Assembly (NCBI GenBank): GCA_947561395.2
Contig: OX387194.1
Span: 12,076,048-12,140,047 of the forward strand
Length of the DNA stretch: 64,000 nucleotides
Reading direction: 5' to 3'
From: Buxus sempervirens
Taxonomy: Eukaryota > Streptophyta > Magnoliopsida > Buxales > Buxaceae
Shown here: piece by piece, positions 10,241 to 21,927 of the stretch
Layout: every line of letters begins with the position of its first letter
Numbering within the stretch: position 1 is the first letter of the stretch
Made by a program: the position numbers and the translations under genes
Notes under the pieces: generated by a model
What the model was told of the DNA's origin: nothing
Database searches by the model: none
Seen by the model: only the letters and a program-made list of their open reading frames with translations

Positions 10241-10738
10241 GTTCATGGTCGATTCATTCTGGTAATATACATCAGGATTACCGTTCGGGGTGAATCAATC
10301 GGCCATTGGTGTCATTTATCGGGATCACATTGGACGGCACCACCATGCTATACGTGGGACAGGGGAGGTGATTATCTGTGCAGGGGGCCATTGGCAGTCC
10401 TCTGCTTCTGCTACTAAGTGAAATTGGCCCTCGTCCCTACCTCTCGTCCTGAGGAATTCCAGGAGCTCATCATCTGCCCCATGTAGGCCATTTTGTTGAC
10501 GACAATCCCCGTAATGGCATCTCCATTGTTTCACCATTTCCGTTGGATCAGTCCCTCATACAAGTCGTTGGGATTACCGACACAGGTGCCTGCATAGAAG
10601 CTGCTCCAAACATTGTCCCTTTCTCCCCCTTCTCACTCAGGCTTCATTCACAACCCATCGTCTCCTATTTATCTCACTGTAGTCTCACTAATAGAGAAAA
10701 TCTCTGGACCTCTCTCAAACTGCCAGGTCAAATGGGTT
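10241..10738 (+). pseudogene. HOTHEAD-like GMC oxidoreductase exon, broken (copy 2, sense)
   Basis: A close duplicate of 3339-3838 carrying the same frame breaks, so the exon was already dead when the segment was duplicated. The IGHW, SPQLL/LLLLS, DNPRNGISIV and VVGITDTGA blocks can be found in shifted frames. Small differences: three bases are missing in the ATGCTATG region near 10348, and several substitutions include VVGITDTG against GVGITDTG. Confidence 0.8.
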
Positions 10739-10761
10739 TGAGAACTTGAAACGGACGGATC

Positions 10762-10935
10762 ATGACAGACGAAGTGAACCAAGGTCCAGAGATTTTGTCT
10801 GTGAGTGAAGCTACGATGAGATGAAGAGGAGAAGGTGGGGTTATGAATGGAGACAGAGTGAAGAGCGTTAGAGAGAGGGACAACGTTTGAAGCATCTTCA
10901 ATGTAGGAGCCTGTATCAGTAGAAACGTAGAAGAA
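10762..10935 (-). pseudogene. HOTHEAD-like inverted fragment (copy 2)
   Basis: Counterpart of 3860-4040. Hairpin arms are 10580-10710 (sense) and 10783-10919 (antisense). The inverted arrangement is therefore older than the segment duplication and has been kept in both copies. Confidence 0.7.
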
Positions 10936-11041
10936 GAGAAAGGCATGCAGAATGATGATAAGGCACTGCTTCTCTCTCTTTCTTCTTCTTCTTTGTTTTT
11001 TTTCTAATGAGATGAATAGGCAAGTTCTTCGGTTAAATTAA

Positions 11042-11079
11042 CCACGTCGGCTGGGAATTTTCATTCCCTGCCGATGTGG
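11042..11079. repeat. Short stem-loop, second copy
   Basis: Duplicate of the 4189-4226 stem-loop; stem bases are unchanged and one loop base differs. Confidence 0.6.
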
Positions 11080-11151
11080 GACTGTATACCAAAAAAAAAA
11101 AAGGGAAAAGAAAAAGCGCGAAAAAGAAACGCGCGTGCTGCCAACTTAAGA

Positions 11152-11471
11152 GGGGAAATTGGTTTTTAGTACTACTTTTCAAACATAATTCAGATTCAGT
11201 CGGCAAAATCTTGGTAATTTGTTTTTAGTGATACATTTTTAAAATAATAGAAAATCAATGTCGTTCAAAGGACTTTGAAAGCCTTTTTCACTCACTTTGT
11301 TATAAGTGAGGTTTGCAAGTTTTTTGAGGGCATTTTTGGAAGAAACTTTTAATGTAAAATGATATGAATTCTCAATTATTTTTTAAAAGTATTATTAAAA
11401 AGCACTTACCAATATTTGACTGACTGAATCTGAATTATTTTGAAAAAGTAACACTAAAAACCAATTTTCCC
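11152..11471. mobile_element. Mutator-like MITE (copy 2) with 9-bp duplication
   Basis: About 320 bp with GGGGAAATTGG... and ...CCAATTTTCCC ends. AACTTAAGA flanks it exactly (11143-11151 and 11472-11480). It is the orthologous insertion of 4282-4641, about 40 bp shorter through an internal deletion. Confidence 0.8.
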
Positions 11472-11667
11472 AACTTAAGAGCCGTTCATCGGAGAATTCC
11501 AAGTTCTAGGAGTTGTTTGGGATTAGAGAATTTAGGTATGTAGGGCTAGAATTGCCCAAAAAAATCATTCCAACCATGGAGGTTGTGTTGTTGGGAAGGT
11601 CGTTGATCAAAATTTCTGGGTGATTGGAATCGATTCATTGCGTATAGTTGATGGCTAAATTCACATA

Positions 11668-11840
11668 ATTGCCAAGTATACTGGGTTTGAGAAGTTGAAA
11701 CGGACAATTGGATTAACTCTCACATCTGTGGATGCCAGACGTCCAGAGATTTTCTCTATGAGTGAGATATAGAGGAGAAAATGAGTTATGAATGAAGACT
11801 GAATGAAGAGGGTGGGAGAAAGGGACAATGTCCGACCAAA
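11668..11840 (-). pseudogene. HOTHEAD-like fragment, second inverted piece (copy 2)
   Basis: Minus strand reads RLASTDVRVNPIVRFNFSNP then VYLA, and also keeps SLIEKISG directly in front, so it is a little better preserved than its partner at 4826-5045. Confidence 0.7.
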
Positions 11841-11859
11841 AAAAAAAAAAGAAGGCATG

Positions 11860-12570
11860 CAAAATGAAGATAAGGCACTTGCCTTGTCTCATTTTTTTTT
11901 GGAAAATTATGAAATACGGTTACTTTTAAAAATATTTATAAAAATAGGCCACTAAGATGCTAAATTACAGAAAAGTATCACTTTTAGCCCAAATTGGGGT
12001 GTCTACACCATGAAGAATGCACTTGTGTCCCATATAAGAAGCTTGCATCCCATGTACAATGCCCTGTGGTTCAAGTAAAGTGATCCTCAAATTTAATTAT
12101 TTTTGAAAATTAATCTTGTAATTTAATTTCGCTGGACTTTTTTTTTATAATTATTGACGAAAAGTGACCCTTTTCTGAAATTTTTGTATCTTAGTGGACT
12201 GTTTTTATAAATATTTTTAAAAAGTAACCTTTTTCATACTTTTCCCTTTTTATTTTTTTATGAATAGGCACTTGTCTTAAGTTAACCACATCGGCAGCCG
12301 GGGACTCTATACCAACCCAAAAAAAGAAGTGCCTTATCTCTTAAGAGATGAGCTTACTGCTCATTATAGGGGCGCAACTCGGGTTAGTTTGGTCCCGGTT
12401 AAGCTCAATTCAAGATCAAATCGAAGTTGTTGGAAGCCAACCCAAATCCGAACCGACCAAATTGACTATTTTAGCCCTATATTGATTATACCATGTCAAG
12501 GAATGGTAACGGCTTTTGGAGAACTCGTGTATAATTTGATTCCTAAGAATGATCATGCTAGGAAGCTTAC
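11860..12570. other. End of the duplicated segment, no gene
   Basis: Decayed MITE-like sequence (TTTTTAGTGA / TCACTTTT motifs) and a partial copy of the CCACATCGGCAG stem-loop near 12286. A short open plus-strand stretch at 12470-12570 (reads QGMVTAFGELVYNLIPKNDH) was not recognised. Confidence 0.35.
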
Positions 12571-12609
12571 TGATATATATATATATATATATATATATAG
12601 ATATATATA
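12571..12609. repeat. (TA)n microsatellite
   Basis: About 19 TA units with one interruption, directly beside the primer-binding-site complement. Confidence 0.9.
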
Positions 12610-12611
12610 GT

Positions 12612-13532
12612 GGCTCTGATACCACTATATTTAGGATCGTCAAATTAAACACAGGGAGAAAATAATCTAAACATATAGAAACAAATTGAAAATATAAACT
12701 AAAAAAGATCATTCAATTAGATCAATCAATTAGATTAATTGATACTCAGATCTGAAATGAACTGATCTGTACTAGGATACTCGCTCTGAGTGTCAGGGAG
12801 ATGTTAGTGAGACCTTTCGCTCCGAAGAGGTACTTGATCCCTTTCTCTTGTTCCGGTAGTGTCTAGCAGAGACTGTAGTGCCTACTACACGACCCTTGTT
12901 CAAGATCGGGTTTCTTCAAAGAGTAAAGGCGATAGAGCCAGCCATGAATTGATCATAAAAAATTGATCTTAATTGATTTGATTTATAAAGAAACTAAAAA
13001 CAGGAGGCAAAGCCAGCCATAAATTGTGAGCAGATTCTATGGTTCTTAGCCGTAGCACCAACCATGAGAATTTACTATGTGTGTGCTAGATAGTGTAGGA
13101 TTGAGGAAAAACTTGATTTATATTGATATTGGAACAATATTACAACATATATTTGTTTACATCAATTACATACAACTGAAAATACAACTTAAGAGAGCTT
13201 AATTGAAACAACACATAAGATTAGATTGACGAAAGGTAGAAGATTGAGAAGAAATTGAAAGAAGGTAGAAAAATTGAAAGGATTGAGAAGTTAAATGCTT
13301 TGGGACACTTACGAGACTTGGGATCCTTGGTTGATGGACAATGGTTGAAGTCTTTGGTTGTTGATTCTTGATTGGTTTGGAAAATTAGTAAAGAAGGAAA
13401 GACTTGGTTGATCAAGGTCTTGGAGAAGAGAGTTCTTGGAAAAGAAGAATGGTTTGAAGAGAGGAGAGGATCTCCTTATATAGAGAAAGGAGAGCTCTGG
13501 AATTGAAATAAAAATTTGAAGTCCAAACAGTG
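12612..13532 (-). mobile_element. Reverse-transcribing element remnant, leader/LTR part (continues at 15941)
   Basis: On the minus strand, TGGTATCAGAGCC (12624-12612) matches the usual tRNA-Met primer-binding site. About 860 bp upstream on that strand is TATATAAG (13483-13476). This order (promoter, long leader, primer site) fits an LTR or a pararetrovirus-like leader. The sequence is split at 13532 by a solo LTR and resumes at 15941-16152. No clear LTR end (CA) abuts the primer site, so the element type is left open. Confidence 0.5.
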
Positions 13533-15940
13533 TGTGCGCACCTAAATCTAATCTAGATCTCACACGGGGCGCACGTTGGGTCGTGCGTGCCTCGGGACAT
13601 TTGGAGTCGCCACTGCCTGAGAGTGCAGGCAGACACGGTTTTGCCCTAACCGGGTCTAAGTCTGGTTTGCGGCTTATTAGAGATCTAGCTAAGTCCTCAG
13701 TTACGGTTCGGGGAAGTCCTAAAGACACCCCGGTCCGCCCCGTCGGTCTGACAGGTCCCTCGGGTCTCCTTGGTTTTGAGTCAATTTTCACCATTCCTAG
13801 ACCAGCATGCTGCCTTATTAGGTCTGGGGGGGCCCTCTGAAGGTGTGGGTCCCTTTTATTTTGATTTTATCTTTCTTATTTATTTAGATGAAGTGGGTCG
13901 GACCCGGGTCTCGTTGGAAGACCCGTGGGTTGCCAAGGTTGGGCCTTGGGCTCAGTTGGGTTATTGGGTAACCCATTTGGTTATTTGATTAAGTTTTATT
14001 TATTTACAATTTTAGTTTGGGCGTAGTGGGCTTGGAATGGGCCCATTAGCCAAAGTCCAGTGGCCTTGAGCCCGTTTTATTGAAAACGGGCCGGTCTAAG
14101 ATGGGCCCCACAAGTGGGCCCAGGGTGGTCTTAGTGGGCCCATTTGGGCCTATAGTCCAAAAATGGGCTTAAGATAGCCCAAATTATTTAAGAGACTGGT
14201 TCAGGCCGGTTTGGGTCGAATTGGGTTCAACCGGATCAAATACATTAGTTTTTAAGTCACTTTTCCAATCTGACCGCACTCTCAGTGCGGTTTGGCCAGA
14301 ACCGCAGATGTACTGTGGTTCTGTCCAAACCGCTCTGTGTATGCGGTTTTTGCTCAGTTTCACTTGTTTGCGCCGATTTCAATCTGGATCACTTTGTTTG
14401 ATTTTCTGGGACTTCCAAAAACCTCCGTCAGGCTTCCAACTCCTTTGAGATGCTGCATTTGCCTCTTTTGGCCTGAAAGACCTCTTTCTTACTTTCTTTC
14501 AGGTTCTTTAGAATCATGAGCTTCTCCTAATTTTTTGTTCAGTCAATCACAATCATTATCCAGTAGGGAAAAGGGGAGATTACAGGGGTGGATTAGTTCT
14601 AAAAAGAAACCAACCATCATAGCAAAATGAGTTAGTTTAAAGTGTCCATATTAATTCATGGATAGCCTCCTCTCTTTTAATGAAATAACCACCTTAATTT
14701 AGCCTTTCATGGCCTTAGACAAGCAACAAATAGGTTAGAAATAGTGAGGTAATAAAAGATATATGAAGACATAAAAAATAATTATGTTATACTTTGCAAA
14801 ATAAAAAGAAATACTTACAATGGAGCTTTTTTGTTGATTTACTTGTACTTTGTGGTACTTCGAAAAATTGGGCAGCGCTTCCGCGTCCCCTTAGATTTCC
14901 AAATTGGGTTTTGGCAGGGTTTGATGGGTTACTTATGTTTATAGGGTGAAAGGTGAGAGTTTAGGCAAGGTTTGAGCAAAGTAAGGGTATTTTGGGGATT
15001 TGAGGTTGGGTATTGAGAGGGGCAGAGTTTCAGACGAGCAAAGAACAGAGGGAGAGTGTGGGGACGAAAGGGGGGCCAGCTTGCTCCAAATGGGGGGCTG
15101 GCCCTCTATTTATAGGCAAAAAAGTGCCGGAACCGTACTTGAAGTGCGGTTTGATCACAACCGCACTAGTGCGGTTGTGACAAAATTGCACTAAAAAATC
15201 AAAAACCGCACTTTAAGTGCGGTTGGCATTCAACACGTGCAAATCTGCGCGAATCTGCCAGCTGTCGCCGTACAGGACACGCGTCCACATTCTAGAAGCT
15301 CAAAACCGTATTTGAAGCACGGTTCAGACTAAACCGTACTTCAGGTGCGGTTAAGCACGTTTTTTAAATGCCGGATCTGAAATCTTTTATTCAATTTGAT
15401 TTAATTAAAGATTTTTATCCGATTTTCTTAATATTTTATTAAAAAATCTAAGATTATATTATTAAAATATTAAGATACTTTTTATTTAAATGTTAAAATA
15501 TTAAGATATGTTTTATTAAATGTTTTTTATTGATTTTGTTAATTCATTTTGCTTTTTTGCTGCTATTCTGCCAAACTGGTAGTTTTCTTGAAACTTCAAT
15601 TGCCCATAACTTCTTCATCTGGTGTTCGATTTCAGTAAACTTAGTGTCGTTGGAACCAGCTCGGAACCACCTATCCATTGGGATCAAGTTTAGCAGCTGA
15701 ATTGGGGTCGAGCAAGAAGTCAACTTTTGCTCCCCAAGAGTTTGACCAACTCATAACTTTCTCATCTGGACTCCGATTCCAGCAAACTCAGTTGCGTTAG
15801 AACCGTGTCGAAATGATTTTTTCAATGAGATGAAGTTTGATGGTCAAATTCACTTGAATCAAAAGGTCAATTTTTGGACCCCCTCAGGGTTTGACTTTTC
15901 ATTTTCTTTATTTTAGGGGTGCAAAAATCAGGTGCTAACA
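13533..15940 (-). mobile_element. Solo LTR 1 (2408 bp), TSD CAGTG
   Basis: On the plus strand it runs from TGTGCGCACC to GGTGCTAACA, with CAGTG on both sides (13528-13532 and 15941-15945). The minus strand is the sense: TGTTAGCACC start, TATAAATA at 15114-15107, and GTGGCGACTCC-type sequence near the 3' end (about 13600). No gag, protease, RT or integrase lies inside, so it is a solo LTR. The 5' part holds two 147-bp-spaced units (15637, 15784), then a palindrome array (15130-15360). Confidence 0.85.
15155..15180. repeat. 26-bp perfect palindrome upstream of an LTR TATA box
   Basis: TCACAACCGCACT is followed at once by its exact complement, with no spacer. It is the most perfect member of the array of AACCGCA...TGCGGTT palindromes in solo LTR 1 and lies about 40 bp upstream of the TATA box on the minus strand. 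Confidence 0.9.
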
Positions 15941-16218
15941 CAGTGTTTCAATAATTATCTCTACTATAGCAATAAGTGCATAGTAATTTTGATCATTAAA
16001 TTTTACTATAGCAGCATCCTATGTGTACAGTGATTTTGATTTTCACTGTAGCAGCATCCAATGCTGCTGACATCTTGCTTGCATCATTATGGTGACATCT
16101 TCTCTGCATCACTGGTGATATCATTACTGCATCATGGTGACATCATTTTTTATTTAATTGTCCAAATTGCCTTTGGTAATTGTCGGATGTTGTTCTCTTG
16201 AGGGTCTTCATAATTGAG

Positions 16219-16787
16219 GTAATTATCTTAGTTTTTATAATTGCATATCTAAATCCTCAGGGTCCTCAGGGTCATAGTTTCCAACAGATTCTTCATCATC
16301 ATTGTTCTTGTCTTTGTCCAATGCCTGAAGGGCAACTTGAGGGTATTGTTTGTATTGTTCCTTGGTCATTGTCGAGGCCAATCTAGCTTGTATCTAAGAT
16401 TTAGTCATCAGGAATTGTTCTTGTTTAGGTCCTTTGATTTGCCTCATTGATTGTCCTTTAAGCCATTGTTTGACCTTTTCAAAGGTTGCATCTGAAGCAT
16501 TGAATTTGTCCCACCACTTGGTCCTAAATTGTCTTGCCAATTTAGGAAATGCTCCATCTTGAGTTATAATATAATCCCAACTTGTTATCCAGGCTAATTT
16601 GAATGTTATGTAAAATTGAAATAATGCTGGGAAGTTTTGAAGATGTGGTTTTGGGCTTTTGAATTGGGTTGTGAATAGGGTGAACCCTGGTTCAATTGTT
16701 GGAGGAAGGTTTTCTGGAATGGGTCCAAAATATGTCCACCATTCAAGGAACCAAATTGGAATTGAGTTTACAAACTATTGTTTGAAA
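16219..16787 (-). pseudogene. Polyprotein-like fragment of a reverse-transcribing element
   Basis: The minus strand is open apart from one stop (near 16398) and reads as a coherent protein without a start codon: a Trp-rich block (WFLEWWTYFGPIPE), then FPALFQFYITFKLAWI, then RTKWWDKFNASD, ending in an acidic tail. Proteins with this WFxxWW...FP...WW pattern accompany plant LTR-retroelement or pararetrovirus-like polyproteins, from memory of the family; I am not sure which. Together with the promoter and primer site at 12612-13532 it may be one element in the minus orientation. It lacks its N-terminus and all enzymatic domains. Confidence 0.4.
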
Positions 16788-17640
16788 TAGAAGAGCCAAG
16801 AATGGGTCGAAGGCCTAAGGAAAAAGGCATATATATATCATAAAAAGGAACAAAAAGAAATTGTGTGATTTATGGATATATATATATCCCCCATAAAAAG
16901 GAGACAATTATGGGACATGGACCACCCAATTCCTAAGAATTTAAGCTAAATCAAATGAATCTCTTCTTGTTTAATAAAAAGTAGATTCGAAATATATAAA
17001 ATTATCTATTTGGAATGGTGAAAAATTAGATCAAGAACTTAGAATCCCCCATCTTCTTTCTTTATAAATATATACATATAGATAATCCTAAAGATACAAT
17101 ACAAATGGCTAACAACTCACACTTATACTAATATTTTCCCTTCATTTCTTTTCCTTTTGGAATTTCTTTTCTTTTCTCCCCATATTCAAGGCTCCAAACA
17201 CAGCCTAAAAAACTAAAATATGAAGCAGAACATCATAAAATGGTCAACAACATTTGTGTATAAAATTTACTTTTAATTTTTATCGAGGCAATTATTACAT
17301 GTATTCCTCTTGCCCTATTAAGAGAAGTACATTTGTTTCACGGGGTGGAAAGTAAATATAAATTTAAACAGTTAAACAAACTATTTTTTGGAATACATCC
17401 ACTTCAATTAAAAAAAAAACAATTTAAAAATGAAATTCAAGAACCCAAAGCCATTATTTATTAGAACATACATAATAGAAAATTTACCAATTGCGTCCCA
17501 GACTCCCAAAAGCCAAAATTGACCATGGTTCTTCCAACAACTACATTAGCACTGAAATTGTCGAACACCGATGGTATATAGTCCTAAAAAGGGTTTAAAA
17601 TCATTAGGCAAAGAAGAACATGAATGACCACAGGAGTGGT
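16788..17640. other. No gene seen
   Basis: AT-rich DNA with short poly-A and TATATA runs. I see no exon, repeat unit or element end in it. Confidence 0.4.
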
Positions 17641-17641
17641 G

Positions 17642-17736
17642 GTTATGCGGTCCTGTGGGTTACCCAAGTGGTTTGGAGGCTAGAGGTCTAAGGATAAAAT
17701 CCCCTATATGCAGGGTTACTCCAAGGACTAAGGCAA
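17642..17736 (+). mobile_element. Possible SINE head
   Basis: GTGGTTTGGAGGC and GGATAAAATCCC resemble pol III A and B boxes about 30 bp apart. No tail or target duplication was found, and it runs into the tandem duplication that follows. Confidence 0.3.
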
Positions 17737-18336
17737 TTATCTCCAACTGCAGGATCGGTGCACTTTTGTGGTGTTGTGGTGATGGTCCATTTCTCCTGAC
17801 TAAGGCAGGGTCGATTTGGTAGCTATGGCTCAATCCGAACATTCCATTGTGAAATTAATTTTAGATAATCCACATTCAGTTTTCCTCTAGTTTCATTATA
17901 AGCATTTTAGTCTTATAGATATTAAGCCTATTAAATGATTTTTTATACTTATAGAGATTAATAGACATTAAGCCTATTAAACCATTTTTTATATTAATCC
18001 ATACTCAGTTTTCCTTTAGATAAGCCTTTTAGTTTTATATTAAATTATTAATTGTCATATAATAATCTTTATCAAACTTAAAAATAATATTTTGAATCTC
18101 TTTTTTTAACCTTGTGTATATATATTTGTTAAGATTATATTATTTATTATCATTAAAAAAATGACTCATTACTTTGTTTATAGTACTCTGAGAATTAGAT
18201 TGCCATTGGGCTTTATGAAATAACATATTATAACCACATGCTATATCAAAAAGATGACACAACTGTTATAAGATATATCATAAGTATCTCAAAATTATGT
18301 ACAACAGAAATGACGTGTTTTATTTTTCATTTTATA
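17737..18336. repeat. Tandem duplication, first copy (about 600 bp)
   Basis: This unit is followed directly by a second copy (18337 onward). Shared blocks include GGATCGGTGCA, GGCTCAATCCGAACATTCC and a long AT-rich 3' part ending near ATTATGTACAACAGAAATGA. It contains the uninterrupted form of the site into which solo LTR 2 inserted in the second copy (CATTACTTTGTTTATAG near 18167-18183). Confidence 0.8.
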
Positions 18337-18660
18337 TTATCTCCGCCTGTAGGATCGGTGCAATTTCGTGGTGTTGTGGTGATGGTCCATTCCCCCGACT
18401 AAGGCAAGGTTGATTTGATAGCAATGGCTCAATCCGAACATTCCATTGTGAGATTAATTTTAGATAATCCACATTCAGTTTTCCTTTAGTTTTATTATAA
18501 GCCTTTTAGTTTTATAATTATTAATTGTCATATAATAATCTTTATGAAACTTAAAAATAATATATTGAATATCTTTGTTTAACTTTGTGTGTATATATAT
18601 ATATATATCTTTGTTAAGATTATATTATTTATTATCATTAAAAAAAGGCTCATTACTTTG
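18337..18660. repeat. Tandem duplication, second copy, left part
   Basis: Second copy of the 17737-18336 unit; about 120 bp shorter through a deletion in the middle, and with an expanded TATATA run near 18590. It is cut at 18660 by solo LTR 2. Confidence 0.8.
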
Positions 18661-21600
18661 TGTAAGCACCCAAATTTTGATCAAACCAAAAAAGAAAAAA
18701 AAAGAAAAGAAAAGAAGAAAACAAAAAAATGTGCTAAACGACAATAGAAAAGTCAAAACCCTAAGGGGACAAAAAGTTGACTTTTGATCAAGTGATAATT
18801 GACCACCTTGCTTTATCTCATTGGATAGAGAATCCCGATACGGTTCCAACGCAATTGAGTTTGCTGGAATCGGAGTCTGAATGAAGGATCTATGAGTCGG
18901 TCAAACTTGAGGGGAGCTGAAAGTTGACTTTTTGCTAAACCCCGAACCAAGTGCTTACCACCATGCCATTGGATAGAGGGCTCCGATACAGTTCTAACGC
19001 GATTGAGTTTGTCCAAATCGGAGTCCAGATGAAGGAGATATGAGCTGTCGAAGTTTTCGAGCAGCAAAACTGGCAAACTGCACACGTGGCAAGTTGCGCA
19101 AGAAAATATCTCAAGGATCAAATCTGTAAATATCAAAACATTCAAAAGATCCCAGGGACCAATATGAAAATGTCTGAAAATATCTAAATAAAATAATATT
19201 TTCTCAAAATATCCCAGGGACTATATCTACAAATATTGGATTTTTCGGACAAATCAGCGGTCGAATTAAATTTTCTAATCATTGTGTCACTTGCGCCGAG
19301 CTCCAGCTCGGCGCCAACCCGGCGGATACCCCATTTTCTCCTCTATAAATACCGCAGCCCCCTTCTTGCGAAGGGGTTCGGCTTTTTTCGGGTGGGCTCT
19401 CTCTTCCGTCATTTTTTTTGTGGGTTCTGGTTGGGGTGTTCTCCTCCCTTCTCCTCGACTGGTCGTGAGAGAAAAAAAAACTTTTGCTTTCGCCCTCCTT
19501 GTTTCCCCAGAACCAAATACACTTCTTTCTTGACTGTCCCGGCCTTGGATCCTTTGTCCCATCCTCACCTCTTGATGCTCGAAGGAAAAGGAGGAACTTG
19601 CTGTGTGAGCTTGAATAAGGTGGTTCCAGCCACGGTCGTGTTGCAAGAGGGAACTCACCCACTTCAGAAGGGTGTTAAAACACCAAGGTAATGTCCCCTG
19701 CAACTTTTGTTCAGTATAAATAGGAATAAGATCATCTCAAGCATGTTACGGTGTTTTCTGTTCTAGCATGTTGTTCACTGTTATTGCTTGTTTGATTCAA
19801 AGGTGGGAGCATGTTCCCCATGGTCACCTCCTCTCATGTACCCTGATGTAAACCCCCTTTTTTCCCTTCGTTGTCCTTCGTCGTAAGTTAAATTCGTTAT
19901 GATTTCGGATTTGGGTGTTTTTGAAGAGATTTTGATTCGGGTTATGAAGTAGGTTAGATTAACTTCAAGTTGTGTTTAAACGTCTTCTGGGAGTCTAAGG
20001 AGCACCGGGAAGGTGTTACAGAGCTTGAAAATCAAGCCAGACATTGAGTTTTGGGTTTAATAGAGTTGTTTTTTCGTAAAAGGGGTGTGCGCTGAGCTCG
20101 TGCCGGGCTATTTTTGCATCCCCCAGCTCACGCCGAGTGTCATTTTTTGTTGTTTTTGGTTCGGCCGAGCTCGCGTTGACCTCGTGCCGAGCGCCTAAGG
20201 TCAGCGCACCCACTTAATTGCCGAATTGCATGCGGCTGACCAACCTAGTTCCATTTTTGCTGTTTTGAGGCTTCAACCTCCTAGCTCAAGACCCGAAAAT
20301 ACCCTTTAACATGCCGTGGGGGGCTCCGCCCCTCGTACCCCCAACCCCTTTGTTCACCGCGCGTCCAACTCGTGCCTTAGCGCGGTGAACAAAGGGGTTT
20401 TATTTGATTTGGTTTCGGTAAACAATTTTTATTTTATTATTTAGATTACCATCCGCATGCTTCAATGAGACATTGACTTTCACAAGCTTTATATTGGTCA
20501 TGTTGGTAGGTTACTTGTGACTCGCACATTGGAGCTATGATTTGGTTGTGCTTGAGAATCATTTGTGACTTGCACTTGCACTGGTATTAGACGTGTTTGT
20601 TGTGGATCCATTAATCTTTGATCGGATTGGTATGGCCTCTGCGGAAGCGGTACCCTTTATGGGATTTTATTTGAACTGTGAATTGTACTCGCCATCCCAT
20701 GCGTGGGTGGTCCGTGTTGATGGTTGACGGAGAAGACGGTAGTGACTGCAGGTGCGGGCTCCATCTATCATGTAAGTTGTGATGTGGCGAACTATGGGGG
20801 CAAGAATATTCTTATTAAGTGGTTTCAGTTCACGAGTCCTATTATGTCACACATGTTTGTTTTGGATTGGTAATTGTTATTGTTGTATCATCGTATTCTT
20901 GTAGTTTTGGACGCAGAATATGAACCATTAGTTCCAACCCAATCGAAGATTGTTAAGTGAGCCGATCTCCCTTGAAAAATGCCATTTTTGCATATTCTGT
21001 GATTTTGCTGGATGTGGGTGACCTCTTCAAACCGAACCAAATGAACCAATAGGGTTTCCGGGTCCAACATGAGACTTGGACCCCCGGTCCAACTTGATTT
21101 CTAGTGGGCCTTCCAACGGGGCCCACCCAGCCCGAACCATTCAATTGTGCTTAAATAAGATAATTAAAAGAATTGAGTGGGCCAGACCCTTTGAGGCCCA
21201 CCAATGCCCTATTTTGGAAGCATGTTTAGATTTAGGCATGGTTTGGTTGAGACCACGGGTAGGGCCTCTCGGGCCCACTAAGCCCACAAAACCAAGGAAC
21301 CAACTGTGGGGGCCCATGTTGGCATAACTAATCAAGATAATCTCAAATCGTTTTGGCAACCAACTGTGGGGGCCCACTCAGGGGCCTGCAAAGCAATCCG
21401 GCCTACTTTGCATGGAAATCATTTAATAACCCAACTTGAACTTCAAAATAAAATCAAGTCAAATTAAACCAAAGTCCAGAAGGCCTCTCAGGCTTAGACT
21501 GAGGCCCACCAAGGAACATATGGGCCACATTTGGCCTACCAAGGGATCCGTGGGCCCTCAAACAGGGCCCACCCAATCAGACTCACTTTACTGTAAGCTA

Positions 21601-21927
21601 AGAAGATAAAATCAAGTAAAGGGACCCACACCACTTTGGTGGTCCTGCTAGACTTAACCAAATGTGCATGCTGGAATAGGAATCGGGTGAGTGAGAGACC
21701 AAAGTTGACTCAAACTAGGGAAACCTATGGGACCCGTCATTTGACGGGGTGGACTGGGGTGTCTACGGATTTCCCCATACCGCAACTGAGAACTTACTTA
21801 GAATCTCAAAGCCGCAGACCGCTTAATAGAAAAATCTAGGCACCCTGGTGTTTGTCTGCACCCCATCAGGCAGTGGCGACTCCAATTTCCCATTTTTACC
21901 CAGTGTGACCTGAAAACAGGTGGCACA
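18661..21927 (+). mobile_element. Solo LTR 2 (3267 bp), TSD CTTTG
   Basis: Runs from TGTAAGCACC to GGTGGCACA with CTTTG on both sides (18656-18660 and 21928-21932). TATAAATA at 19344-19351 lies about 680 bp in; GTGGCGACTCCAA lies about 55 bp before the end. Two units spaced 148 bp apart (GAGTTTG at 18857 and 19005) sit near the start. A GC-rich palindrome (19294-19315) lies just upstream of the TATA box. Overlapping ORFs in all directions at 19236-19703 are GC-rich leader sequence, not genes. No internal retroelement domains. Confidence 0.9.
20343..20399. repeat. Stem-loop with 20-bp perfect arms
   Basis: AACCCCTTTGTTCACCGCGC at 20343-20362 is exactly complementary to 20380-20399, with a 17-base loop. 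It lies in the transcribed part of solo LTR 2, about 1 kb downstream of the TATA box. Confidence 0.9.

Noticed and set aside
12612-12625. GGCTCTGATACCAC as part of a tRNA gene
   Set aside because: It is only the primer-site complement (tRNA-Met 3' end); no cloverleaf surrounds it.
19236-19703. Four overlapping open frames (up to 151 codons) on both strands
   Set aside because: They lie in the GC-rich leader just before and after the TATA box of solo LTR 2 and show no protein family pattern.
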